Of a stretch of 64,000 bases of DNA, positions 1-10,628 are shown piece by piece. Positions within the stretch are counted from its first letter, which is position 1. Each line of letters opens with the position of its first letter. The notes under the pieces were generated by a model. The model saw only the letters and a list, made by a program, of their open reading frames with translations, did not search any database and was not told the origin of the DNA. Source of the DNA: Petunia secreta (taxonomy: Eukaryota > Streptophyta > Magnoliopsida > Solanales > Solanaceae); NCBI GenBank assembly GCA_029990175.1, contig JARKIP010000017.1, forward strand, positions 33,901,001 to 33,965,000, read 5' to 3'. A program made the translations under genes and the position numbers.

Positions 1-93
1 AAACTTGGTGTTATATTTAAGTCCACAAAGGTCGCCTTTCAATCTTCTATGTTCACACACGCTTTTTAGGATATCCTTCACTCATGTTTGAAG

Positions 94-103
94 TATATAT
101 AAA
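94..103 (+). promoter_or_regulatory. TATA box of the phytosulfokine gene
   Basis: TATATATAAA lies about 100 bases upstream of the PSK start codon, so transcription would begin near 125-135 and leave a 5' leader of about 70 nt. No other TATA-like run sits at a suitable distance from the ATG at 200. Confidence 0.6.
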
Positions 104-199
104 TTCATCCTAGAAGATAGCTTAGCTATATAGAGCATCCTCCTTTATATTTTCAAAGAATTCAAGCAAATCTTGCTCAAGTAAAGAGTCAAATTAACC

Positions 200-1058
200 A
201 TGTCTAAAGCAACTACAAGCTTTTTCTTCATAATTCTCCTTCTCTTTTTTACCTCATCCTCCGCTGCTCGGCCCCAGCCAGTTTTTCATGAGGCCACACT
301 GAACAAGATTCATCATCAGGTAACTCTAAGGCTACCAAACGTAATGTTGTACTTTCTCTGTTTCAATTTATTTGACAATATCTACTTTGGAACACTATTT
401 TAAATGGTTAACACCATTTTATTTTTATACCATTCTCAAAATTTTAACTTTGTTAAATTGTTCACAGGTTAGCGTTGGTATGATATTTTTGCTCTCTTTT
501 CAACTACTGTTTTAATTTTCTATTCCATCTTCAATAACATATTATATGAGATAGTTTGATTGCACATGAAATTTAAGAAAGAAATAAACACGTTAAGAAA
601 ATAGCAAATTAATATTTAAAACTTGTGATCCACACATGCCAAGACATTTCTATACATATGCTTATAACAGAGCATGTCATTACGAACAAAGTTGAAGTTA
701 AAAATTAAAGATGTTCTCAAACTAAAAAAAAAAAAAAAAGAGCTGTCATATAAAAATAAAACAAAAGGAGTATTACATTATAATCTTAAACTCCATTGAC
801 AGTCAATCAATATAACACTTACAAAATCAAACGGAAGGAGTAATGATAAAAACATGTTTGACAATTTTTGTTAAACTTGTCACGTTCATTAAACATTAAT
901 GGATATTTGCTGTTTTTATTTCGTGTTAGGATGCTGTTGAACAAAAACAAGTCGAAGCAGAAGAGAACTGCAAAGGACCACAGGAGAAAGAATGTCTGCA
1001 AAGGAAAACTTTGGCTGCTCATCTTGATTATATATACACCCAAAATCAAAACCCCTAA
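200..1058 (+). CDS. PSK: Phytosulfokine (PSK) precursor, two exons
   Basis: This gene encodes the precursor of the sulfated pentapeptide hormone phytosulfokine, which is secreted and perceived by the PSKR receptor kinases to promote growth and damp some defence responses. Exon 1 is 200-319 and exon 2 is 930-1058; the intron 320-929 has GT and AG ends and falls between codons. The product is 82 aa, a usual length for the family. Residues 1-23 form a hydrophobic signal peptide. The second exon carries the family signature: two cysteines, then RKTL, then DYIYTQ and a four-residue tail. The Asp before the first Tyr is the feature tyrosylprotein sulfotransferase needs, and RKTL upstream resembles a subtilase processing site. 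The hormone YIYTQ is intact. Reading exon 1 through the intron gives a false 67-aa product, so the gene is easily missed by single-ORF callers. Confidence 0.95.
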
Positions 1059-1978
1059 TTGTTTGAGGGAAGAAATTCAGTATATAAGGAAAAAGCAAAG
1101 CAATTCGATTTTACCTTTGTAAATTTCCATCTTTAGTTATCGCCTCATAGGTCTAAGCAAACTCATTTTCTGCTCAACTACTGAATATTGTTTGTAACAG
1201 TTAACTGACTAGACTGTTTTTCTTGTGAAAGAGTTCAAATTCTGCGTCTGATAGCATACACATGATTTACACAATGATTTTTCGGGTGACCTGATAGTGT
1301 ACCATTGGTGTATATTACTACTTAAAACTCTTTATACAATCAGGTCAATTAAACGGAATTAAAGGAAAATTAATATGATGAGCATAAATTGATAACCTAA
1401 TAAAAATGGTAAGTAACTTGCTATCAAATTGTAGCGTCATATATAACTTAAATCGTTTCTGCAAGAGTCTCTTTTCAAAGTCATGAGCACCTCAATCTGG
1501 AATACAAATGGGAAAAACTAAAGGAGTGGCAGAGACTACAGAAACAGCATGCAGTTAAAAATTCATCCACTTTGAAACAGTTGAATCTAACTACAAGCAA
1601 TAAAATGCATAGAGAGTAAAAATGCAGAGAGTTTACAACCCAAGAGCCCTTGGTGAAAAATTGTAATAGGGGGTTGACTACTATTCCAGAAATCAAGCAT
1701 ACGACACGGATCAGACGAAATCTCGTTGTTGCATAGCTCATGCGGGTCAAGGTGCCTTTGGACGTTCAACAGGTAATCTCATGATCAGGCACTCATATCC
1801 CGAGATTGTCATTGTCTATTCTCGCGTGTCAAAAGGCGGAGGGAGAAGGAGGTTGAGGGTGGACACTAGGCGAGATCTATCAACAGCATATTCCCGATAT
1901 AGATAGCGGCACAGGCAGCTTCTACGAAGAATACAGTGAAAAGGATGCTCGAGGGCTTGTAAAGAAATAGTTAGAAAC
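1059..1978. other. Intergenic, 3' flanks of PSK and PP2-A10-like genes
   Basis: The two genes are convergent here. I see no coding signature in this stretch. Short open frames on the minus strand (1481-1769, 1816-2007) have no family features and probably lie in the 3' UTR of the PP2-A10-like transcript. Confidence 0.6.
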
Positions 1979-3247
1979 TTAAGTAGGAACCAAAATCCAA
2001 GGACCATTTAATATATGTAAGCACAAACCAAGGCATATACTACTAACAGCAGCAGAGGACTTCCCACTCACACACCTATAACCTTCAGCACTCCAATCAA
2101 CAACCTCCTCATGGATAAAATCTACATATCTTTTCAAACATTCACACAACTTTCCCAGCAGAAACTCCAGAAAAGATCTCACATATTCAAAGCCAAAGGT
2201 AATCCTACCCATCAAATCAAGAGCAAGCCTCTTACTACTTGGTCCTCCCAAACTAATAGATGAATCCATCATGTCTGTATACCAAAATACTTTTTCATGC
2301 TCTACAGTTGTTACGTCAGGATAAAAGGTTCCACACGAGCTCCCATTATGTGGCATGGTTACAGGACGACTAGGCCTTGAACAGCCAATTGTCGTACTGT
2401 GAAAACTGGATAGGTTCGATGTATAGTCATCGGTTTCAACATCCATCCCTGGACTTGTCAAAACTTTATGAGAAGTTTTGACAAGAGTTTCTACTGCACC
2501 ACTACATATACTCACTAGCATATCTCTCATTTTAGCTTCATTCTTGGGATTTGTCAAGCCTGAAAAGATCTCATTGTAGGTGTTTACATGCATTGCTTTG
2601 TCAAGATAAACAGTAACAGCAGTGCTCACAAATACTTGTACACAGTTTCCAATCAATTCTCTACACTTATCCTCGAACAAAGTATCAACAAATCCCTTAG
2701 CAGAGAATTCAACCTCTAAAGTACTCTGTTTATAAAATGCCAGTACAGAATTTCTTGCGAAATTCCCCACAATTACTGAAGCAAAACCAGAACTTGAATC
2801 AGAAAACAATTTATCCAAAGCATGATCAAACAAATAAGAACCTGTTCCCTCTGTTTCTTGCTTGTAATCTTTTAAAATTCCAATAGTCAAAGCACTAGTG
2901 AACTTCACAATAGACTCTGAAAACTCATGTGACATAGGAATCTTGAAAATTTGCTTCAAACTAAAAGGAATTTGATCAGAACCTGAAAGTATAAGTTCCT
3001 TTAGATCTTTAGAGGAAAAACCAGTTGCATCATCAGAATCAGATACCATTTGAGCTAAAGAAACAACTGCACCGAGAAGCTTTAACAATCTTTCCTTCTT
3101 TTTAATCATAGAAGTTGAGTTATAAGCCTTGTATGCACCAAAACTAGTGACACCTAGAGCTCCCAAAGCAACAATCAAATTCTTATTTTTTTCAGTGTAA
3201 CACAAACCCTTCTTAATCAGCTTCAAATCCATATGATTTAAAGCCAT
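1979..3247 (-). CDS. PP2-A10: PHLOEM PROTEIN 2-LIKE A10-like protein
   Basis: Single-exon gene for a 422-aa protein. The N-terminal part resembles plant proteins annotated as PHLOEM PROTEIN 2-LIKE A10: MDLKLIKKGL, a hydrophobic segment around residues 24-42 that could be membrane-anchoring, a basic KKKERLLKLLG stretch, then SDSDDATGFSSKDLKELI and SDQIPFSLKQIFKI. The C-terminus ends with a second hydrophobic segment (SSICLGLCLHILNG). The name follows database convention; I see no lectin-like PP2 core that would show carbohydrate binding, and the biochemical role is unknown to me. Two in-frame ATGs are possible: 3247 and 3232. The second (MDLKL) matches the usual family start. The frame is undamaged, so this looks like a working gene. 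Family call is from recognised sequence pattern, not a search. Confidence 0.8.
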   Translation of the reverse strand: MALNHMDLKLIKKGLCYTEKNKNLIVALGALGVTSFGAYKAYNSTSMIKKKERLLKLLGAVVSLAQMVSDSDDATGFSSKDLKELILSGSDQIPFSLKQIFKIPMSHEFSESIVKFTSALTIGILKDYKQETEGTGSYLFDHALDKLFSDSSSGFASVIVGNFARNSVLAFYKQSTLEVEFSAKGFVDTLFEDKCRELIGNCVQVFVSTAVTVYLDKAMHVNTYNEIFSGLTNPKNEAKMRDMLVSICSGAVETLVKTSHKVLTSPGMDVETDDYTSNLSSFHSTTIGCSRPSRPVTMPHNGSSCGTFYPDVTTVEHEKVFWYTDMMDSSISLGGPSSKRLALDLMGRITFGFEYVRSFLEFLLGKLCECLKRYVDFIHEEVVDWSAEGYRCVSGKSSAAVSSICLGLCLHILNGPWILVPT

Positions 3248-3857
3248 ATATATTACATATAATTCTCAAAAGTGGTTGGATAGCATATTCAATGTGACAA
3301 GAATACCACCAACTGCAGGGGGTGTGTGCGTTTTGTGGTTGGGGGGGGGGGGGGGGGGAGGGGGACATGAAAGAAAGAAGCTGATTATACTTTGAATCAT
3401 TGATAAGAACGACTTAGATTAGGACAGTTGTGGGGTCTCTGAACTTTCTTGATTCAGTTTCAGTTTACAGGTTACATACAGGATAAGTGGGGTCATTGTC
3501 TAGGATTTAGCGCATATATATTTCTTCCTGTAGAAGTAACAGTTATGGATATATATTACTCCTACCATCTTTAAGCTTCATGCTTTCGTGTCTGCTTCTC
3601 ATGCGCGCAAGCCCATACTCTTCACTACCTCTTTACTTGCCCAATAAAGGATAGATATTGTGGATATGTAAATATATATTTATCTTTTGGTATTATTTAA
3701 AATATTTATTGTGAGCGACTTCAATTAAGTTTTTCAAGTTAATAAAAAATAATGTAAAATAAGGTAAAACTATAAAATGGATAAAGGGAAAATGTTTATC
3801 AGACTTAGGTTATAGATGTGTTGTCAATAATATTAAATATTAGTTTCTTTATTAATA
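3248..3857. other. 5' flank of the PP2-A10-like gene, up to the LINE
   Basis: Holds the upstream region of the minus-strand PP2-A10-like gene, including a G18 homopolymer, followed by AT-rich DNA. No clear TATA box was found for the minus-strand gene. The last 15 bases (3843-3857) look like the left target-site duplication of the LINE. Confidence 0.5.
3341..3358 (+). repeat. G18 homopolymer
   Basis: Eighteen consecutive G, followed by AGGGGGA, about 95-110 bases upstream of the PP2-A10-like start codon on the opposite strand. Such a run can fold into G-quadruplexes and is prone to length errors in replication and sequencing. A second run of 12 G lies at 4564-4575 inside the LINE. Confidence 0.9.
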
Positions 3858-3861
3858 GGCT

Positions 3862-5345
3862 TTGAGAAAGTGCATAAAGAGATCTCGCAGGTTTCTCTCT
3901 AGGTGTACGTTAACTAATGTGCGCCAAACTATGGGAAAGAAAGGAATACAAGTCGTCCAGACCTATGCGAGAAAGCAATCAATCCACGAATATCACTTGA
4001 ACAACTATACAATAACAAAAAAAGAGATTGGAACCAATACTTCGGATGAATTGAATGAAGAGGCCGCAACACTACTAGATAGCTCACCGGTGGCTCAATT
4101 GAATCTAGGAACAACCAATTTAAGTGAATGGCTGGGTTCTACAATCCACAAACAATGGAAAGTAGGGATTATCATAGGTGGAAGAAGTGGAGGTTACTGA
4201 ACAAAACTAACTCCGAATTGGGTAAGTCTTCTAATTCTAGAGCATTATTATGGGGTAGGTTTGATATTTCAAAGATTCAAAGATATCAAATATGTGTTTT
4301 AAGCTAGAATATGTAGACCAAGGGAAGAAAGGGGGCAAAAAATTAAGGAAATTAACATAGAAGATATTATTTCTGAAATTGATTTCTGACAATCAGTTGT
4401 AGTGTGTTATGTCTTGGGAGCTCACCATCCTTTTACTGGCTCAATATATTTATTCAGAGAATTAGGGGAAAGTATGGAATAAATAAAATTGCAGTGTTGA
4501 GAAATGGATTGTATTAGTGAGGTTTGAATCTGAAAATTGGGAAGAATGAAGTAATTTAAGGGAGGGGGGGGGGGGTTGTACTAATTTGACAACAAACTTT
4601 TAATAATGCAGGCATGGAGTCCTGATATAGGTTTTTCTAAAAATCAATTGCATTCAATTTCAATCTGGATTAAACTTCCTGACCTAGATTTCAAACACTG
4701 GAGTGCTAAGGGTTTGAGTAAGATGGGGAGTCTGGTGGGCAAACCTATGATGGTAGATAAGAATATTGAAAAAAGAAAGTGGGATTAAACTTTGTCAGGT
4801 TACTAGTTGAAGTAGAGCTAGCAAACACATGCCTGAAATGGTAATGAAAAGGGGCTAGTGGTGGAACAACAAGTTACTTATTACTGGAAGCCTACCCTGT
4901 GTACTTCTTGTCATAAGTATGGGCACACAAAAAGTGTTTGTATGAAGAAAAAAAAAAAGAAGAAAAGAAACCAGCGAAACAAGGAGGGGAAGTTAATGTC
5001 GGCCAACATAGCATAGGAAACAAGAAGAAGATAAAGCTAATAGAGATAGACTATCAGAGCCTCAATCGAAGAAAGAGATGCACGGATAGTCAAGAAAACC
5101 ATAAGGCATAGCGCTCAGAGAAAAGACTGACAAAAATAAATTTCAAGAGAGAAAGCAGGGGGATGAATGATGGATTACACCACTCAAGATAGTAAAATCA
5201 CCAAAAGCAGACAAAGGAAACATGCTAATGGGGAATCACTTTGCAGCATTAGCTAAGGGGGCGATTGAGAATACATCCAAAGAAGCAAGAAATGAAGCTG
5301 GTATAAGTTGGAACGGGGGAGGACTTCTACCACCTACCCCATGAA
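3862..5345 (+). pseudogene. LINE ORF1 (nucleic-acid-binding protein), broken
   Basis: The first open segment is 3862-4200 (112 codons). After stops and shifts, a recognisable DUF4283-like stretch appears at 4606-4788, with IWIKLPDLDFKHWSAKGLSK and GSLVGKPMMVD. It is followed near 4900-4950 by a zinc knuckle in the order C-x2-C-x4-H-x4-C (CTSC, KYGH, KSVC). In plant LINEs this protein binds the element RNA. There are many in-frame stops, so no functional product is expected. Confidence 0.7.
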
Positions 5346-8300
5346 ATGGAAAGCCTGCTTAGCTGGAACGTGAGGGGCCTTAGTGGCCTCACTATGTAAA
5401 AGAAAGTAACTCTTCTCTGCAATTATAATAATGTAGGATAAGTTGGCTTGTTTGAAACCAAAATAAAAGTAGAGAAAGTTGGAAAAGTAAATAAAAAATA
5501 AGGTTGGAGGGTGGAACTACATTACCAATTGATCCACGCTCAGTCCTACACCTATAATGGTGAGGGGCGGTCATCAAAGATAAAGTACCCAACAAGGAGT
5601 TGGGGTCGATTTCCACAGGGAACTAGCTAGCAAGTATTCTGTTAATCTTAGATTGAATAAAGACGGGTTATATGAATTGTTTGTGAATCTCTAAATATAA
5701 AGATTGAAGTGATTGAAACTAAACTACGACTAATGATTAAGCAACAATTAACACAAAACAACTTCGACTTTAACACTTGTAATCTATCGGAAGAGGGCTA
5801 GGGGTTTTCCTATTCAAACTAGATTTCTTTAACTTAACACTTGCTTTAGCCTTACAAATCACATGGGTAACGTCAAATGATCGGACCACATATTTAACCC
5901 TCAAAACCCATTAGGGATGGAGAGGATCTACCTCGTTATGCCCGTTGGGGTCAATAACAAGGTGCATAAAACCCTAGTCGAAAGACCCGAGCAGGAATGA
6001 CCTTTTTAGGTCTTTCCCTTTAGATGGGGTAGGCTCGTGAGCCAATATAACCCAAATGCTCGCTAGTTTCCATAAACCCACGTCTTCAGCCCATTAGGGT
6101 GATGAAGATAAAGCGATGTTAGGTTCAAGTACGGCCGTGTCTTAAACCCTAGTCATGAAAAGTATGATAGAAACTAGATTCATGTTAACCCATAAGTTTT
6201 ATAAGATTAAAAATAAGTTTTAAGTAAAATTCTCAAGCCATCATAGATAAACCCCTAATAGGAGTTTAGTTACTCATACTAGGGTCCAACACAATCATAA
6301 TAAGAAAGGATATGGAAAGAAACATGGAATAAGATGTATTGAAATAATGAATCCTTACAAAGATTAATGTTAGAAACCCTTGCTTGCCTCCAAGAATATT
6401 CAAAAGTACAAAAAGTAGTATTCTAAATTGAAAATAGGTATATTTTCCTTCGAGGCATAATGATCTATTTATAGGCATGTGTTTGAAATCTTAAGCTATA
6501 TTTATAAAATACCATTTTCGCGCTATTTTCATCAGGTCGGCGTCGGCCACCGAAGATAGCTTCTAACTCTTCTAATCTCTTACCCTTTTGCAGGTTCGGC
6601 GGGATTGCATTTTCAAGTGGCGAATATATCATTTTCTCTGCCGATCTCCCGAGCTCACTGTGAGTATCGGACCCATCGTTACTTCTGCAGAGTTCCGAAG
6701 GCTTTCACCCTTTGATTCGGCGGTCCTCCCTTTTGGTCCAGTTGAAATGCCTTGAGCTCTTGAACTCGCTCCTCCTTAGACTAGTGGCTTCATCTCTTCG
6801 CCGATGATTTGGCGAAATTCCGACCTTCTTGCTGCCTAGTCTCCATGTTCTTCACTTATAGCCAAGTTGCACTTGTTTTTGGTCTTTTCTTCTTTTCTTT
6901 TGGCTTTATAATGGAAATATAATCAAATTCCTGAAACATGGAGATTAACATAAGATTTACACAAATAATAAGCTTAAAGGACATAAAAACTAGCCTAAAA
7001 GAGTTGCAATCAAGCGCAAAATATCAACATATCACCAATCATGAGTATTATTATAATGGTAGAGTAATTATGTGTTGGAAACCTGGTGTGTATGACCTGG
7101 TGATACATTCTGCTTGTAATCACTTGTCAAGCTACATACCTGGGAATGCAAGTTTCATTCCTGGTAGCATTTGTAATGTGGAAAGATGACAGGAAAGCTC
7201 TATGGGAGTACCTGTGTAATATGGGAAGGGGATGTGGTGGTCCATGGTTAGTATTTGGTGACTTTAATGTTGTTCTTGCAATAGATAATAGTATTGGAGG
7301 AAATTCAATAACCTTCATAGAGGTACAAGATATTTAGAAATGTATTGGGATTGTGGATTCATTGAAGTGCCACACAATGGGAATAAGTATACATGGAATA
7401 AAAAGCATGAGGTTAGATTTTACTCAATGATAGGTTGGGTCTTGATAAATTGAGAGTGGGTGGATCAAATGCCTATCAACAACACTACCTTCCTTCAAGA
7501 GGGAATTAATGACCATTATCCTACAAAAGTCACTATACAAATTGATAGGAGAGTAATCAAACCTGCTTTCAAGTACTGTAACATGTGGAGTGAACACTCC
7601 AAGTTCTTAGAGGGGCTGGAAATGGGATGGCCAATGTAGGTCGAAGGATGCAAAATGTTTCAAGTAGTAGAAAGAATGAAGGAGCTTAAAAAGGGCATGA
7701 AAGCTTTACAAGGGCAACACTTCAGAAATGTTCCAATTGAAGCCAAAGAGGATAAAGAGGTACTTTTTCAGAAAAAAAAAGGAGTTGCAAAAACAACCGC
7801 TCGACCCAATTTTGCAACAAGACGAGAAGGGCTGATACAGGAAATACATAAATTCATCCTACTTGGCTAGGAAGTGCTACTATGCTTTTGTTCAGGCCAG
7901 GTCGTTGGTGCATAATGTGCTTATCTGTCATGATCTACTCAGACACTATAATAGGAAGACTACCCCTAGATGTATGATGAAAGTTGACCTAAGGAAAACA
8001 TATAATATGATAAGGTGGGAACTGTAGAGGAGATGCTGATTAGATTTGGGTTCTCTAAAAAATTCATACAATGGGTGATGGCTTGCATGGCATCAACCAA
8101 ATTTTCAGTCAAGTTGAATAGATAAAAGCATGGTTATTTCAAGTGGAAGAGAAGATTAAGGCAAGGAGATCAAATATCTCCTCTACTATTTGTCTTAACT
8201 ATGGAATACTTCTCAAGAACTATTAAGAATATGAGTTTGTTGCAAGATTTCAAGTTCCATACCATGTGCAAGAGCATACAACTGACTCATTAATTTTTTC

Positions 8301-9560
8301 AGATGACCTCATGATATTTTGCAAAGCAAGTGGGAGCTCTGTTAAGAGAGTGATGGAGGCCTTACAATATTTCACCGACACAACCAGATTGATTGCTAAC
8401 CTTGACAAGTCAAATATCTCACAGGAGTTGATGAGGGAACAAAAGAGAGACCGGGTTCTCATTGGGTTCCTTCCAAATAAGGTACTATGGATTGCCAATA
8501 TCACCTAGGAAATAGACTTAAATAGAGTGTCACCAGTTAGCAGACAAGATAACTACAAAAATCAAAGAAGTAGCAGCCAGGCATCTTTCATATGCTGGAA
8601 GACTATATGTAATCAATTCCATCTTATTTGATGTACATAAATTTTGGGGGCATGTTACTATACTACCACAAAGTGTGGTAAAAGTTGTAGATAGAAATTG
8701 TATAGAGTAAGTATGGGAAGCTCAGAGGAGAAAAGAAAACCAACTCTAGTAGCATGGGAAAGAATGTGCCTACCAAAGAAAAATAAGGGGCTAAACATTA
8801 GATATTGCAATGTCTCGAATATTGCTTATGTGGGAAAACTGCTATGGCTTATTTCTGAAAAGAAAGATATATTGTGGGTGAACTACATGGTTTGTATATG
8901 AGGAATAGAAACTACTTATGGGAGCATAATCCTCCCATGGATTGCAGCTGGTACTGGAAGAAGTTAAACAAAATAAAGATAAGAACGGAGAACTGGTACT
9001 TGTGGAAGATATATATAGACTCCAAGTGAACATTACTCTCTGACACAAAGTTATTTGGCACTTAAGGGTGCTAATCCAATGCTGTCTAAGGCTTAGCTAA
9101 TGTGGCGTTCTATTTTAATGCCTAAGCACAAATTTATAATGTGGCTGGCTGTCCAAGGAAAACTGCTTATGAAGGAAAGGATGCTGAAGATTGGGATACC
9201 TTGTGATACTATTACTTGCTCTATGTGTGGTATCAATTAACCAGAATCGTCAACTCATTTGTTCAAGGACTACCCCTGAGCTATAGATACTTAGGAAGCT
9301 GTCGTTAGCTGGATTGGACAAGGACGGGAGAGACTGGAGGTAAAGCAGACCTTAGAGCACATTCAAAGGAAGCACTGGAAGGATTTAAAAAAGGAAGTCA
9401 TGGCACCTGTGGTTGGAGCTTTCATATACCATACATGGCTAGCTAGAAATGGGAAAAAATTTAAGGAATATAATGTACAAGGTAGTTATGTAGCTCCAAA
9501 TCAAACAAAGGTGAGGGAGAGTAGATTTGTTGAAAGGATCAAAGAGAGCTCGTAGTTGTA
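5346..9560 (+). pseudogene. LINE ORF2 (endonuclease-reverse transcriptase), broken
   Basis: ORF2 opens at 5346 with the usual endonuclease start (SWNVRGLSG). The endonuclease resumes after the insertion at about 7020 with TNHEYYYNGRV and, in another frame, PWLVFGDFNVVL. Reverse transcriptase pieces follow: MKVDLRKTYN near 7980, RRLRQGDQISPLLF near 8155, and the catalytic box as FSDDLMIF at about 8298-8321. A C-terminal zf-RVT-like region lies near 9130-9230 (HKFIMWLAVQGKLLMKERM). Multiple stops and shifts plus an internal deletion near 7870 make it a pseudogene. Confidence 0.8.
5490..7015 (-). mobile_element. Unidentified insertion in the LINE, possibly a solo gypsy LTR
   Basis: The endonuclease reading is interrupted here and resumes about 1.5 kb later, so this block was inserted into the LINE. 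It has no coding capacity that I can see. Read on the minus strand, its far end carries 'ccctgtggaaatcgacccc', a phrase common near the 3' ends of gypsy LTRs. No internal polyprotein is present, which would fit a solo LTR. The exact ends and a target-site duplication could not be fixed by eye. Confidence 0.35.
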
Positions 9561-9711
9561 GATATTTTTTTAAGCAAATTTTGATGAGGTTCTTTATGTA
9601 ATTAGTATATCTAGGTCTCTATCCTTAAATGTTAAGGATGCAGATGCTCTTAGTGTGTACTTAGGTGTTTGTTAATGGTAATTTTCACAAGTTAAAACCG
9701 AAAAAAAAAAT

Positions 9712-10628
9712 GTTTCTTATCAATACTATTGGGATAATTTGGTCATATATCTTTTTGTTGAGAGTACTTTTGTTTCGAAAAAAGTTACAAATAGCTTTTG
9801 TTTCTGCTTCTAATTAAAGAGAAACTATTTCTTCAACTGCTTCCTTACCGCGGAAATGCAGTTTATGCTATTACTCAATCATACCTATATTTTTCACCAT
9901 AAACTTGTCCAAAAACCTTAACAATCCAAATAAATATCTTTTTCTTTTCTTTTCTGAAAAGTAAGTACATTAGTTTGGCCAAACTGGCTATATAGTTTGG
10001 TATAACTACGACAATAAATTTCCATCAGTAGGAGAAGTACATATTAAAGCACAAACTAAAATCATAGCATTGCGGATGTAAACGTTGAAAGACAACACAT
10101 AAGATTTTTTTTGAGATTTTTATTTAACTCTATAGCATTCAACTGCTAATCTGCAAATCTGAATTTGAGTTGCGTATGATTCATTAAAATGGAAGCGCTT
10201 CCTATAAATTTTTTATCAATTCTAATAGCTTGGATCTGAACTCTGCTTAAGGATGAAAGGATATCATTCATCATATTACTTCCACACCTTTGGGAAATTA
10301 CAGAAGTGATAGAAAATAATTTTTGACCTATTTAGTACTTGCAAACAGCAATTCAACTCTTGCTCCACCTATAAACTAGATATGTACCACTGATCTAGTA
10401 GTAAATAATAACGAGATAATTAGCTCCCCTCTTGTAATGAGCTCAAGGTACAGCAAGGCCGAGACAAATCTAGCTAGAGCAGGTTCAACAAGTTCAATTA
10501 AATCTACTGCTCGCAGAGTACGAACGTACACATGCAATAATTTGAAATATTGATATAATATCAACCACAACTAATATGATCCTACTAACCATAAATTCTA
10601 AATTCAGTCTCTGAGAAAACGAACCACG
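9712..10628. other. Intergenic, 3' flank of the VQ gene
   Basis: AT-rich DNA between the LINE and the VQ gene. It should contain the VQ transcript's 3' UTR in its right part. The small minus-strand open frame at 10376-10570 has no family features. Nothing else is seen. Confidence 0.5.

Larger units (their letters stand above)
3858..9711 (+). mobile_element. Decayed LINE (non-LTR retrotransposon), nearly full length
   Basis: A plus-strand LINE of the plant L1 type: an ORF1 with a DUF4283-like domain and zinc knuckle, then an ORF2 with endonuclease, reverse transcriptase and a C-terminal zinc-binding region. It ends in an A-tract (9701-9710). Imperfect flanking repeats GTTTCTTTATTAATA (3843-3857) and GTTTCTTATCAATA (9712-9725) fit an aged target-site duplication and set the boundaries. 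All frames are broken by stops and shifts. A foreign block of about 1.5 kb interrupts the endonuclease, and a piece of ORF2 between endonuclease and reverse transcriptase is missing. Confidence 0.8.
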
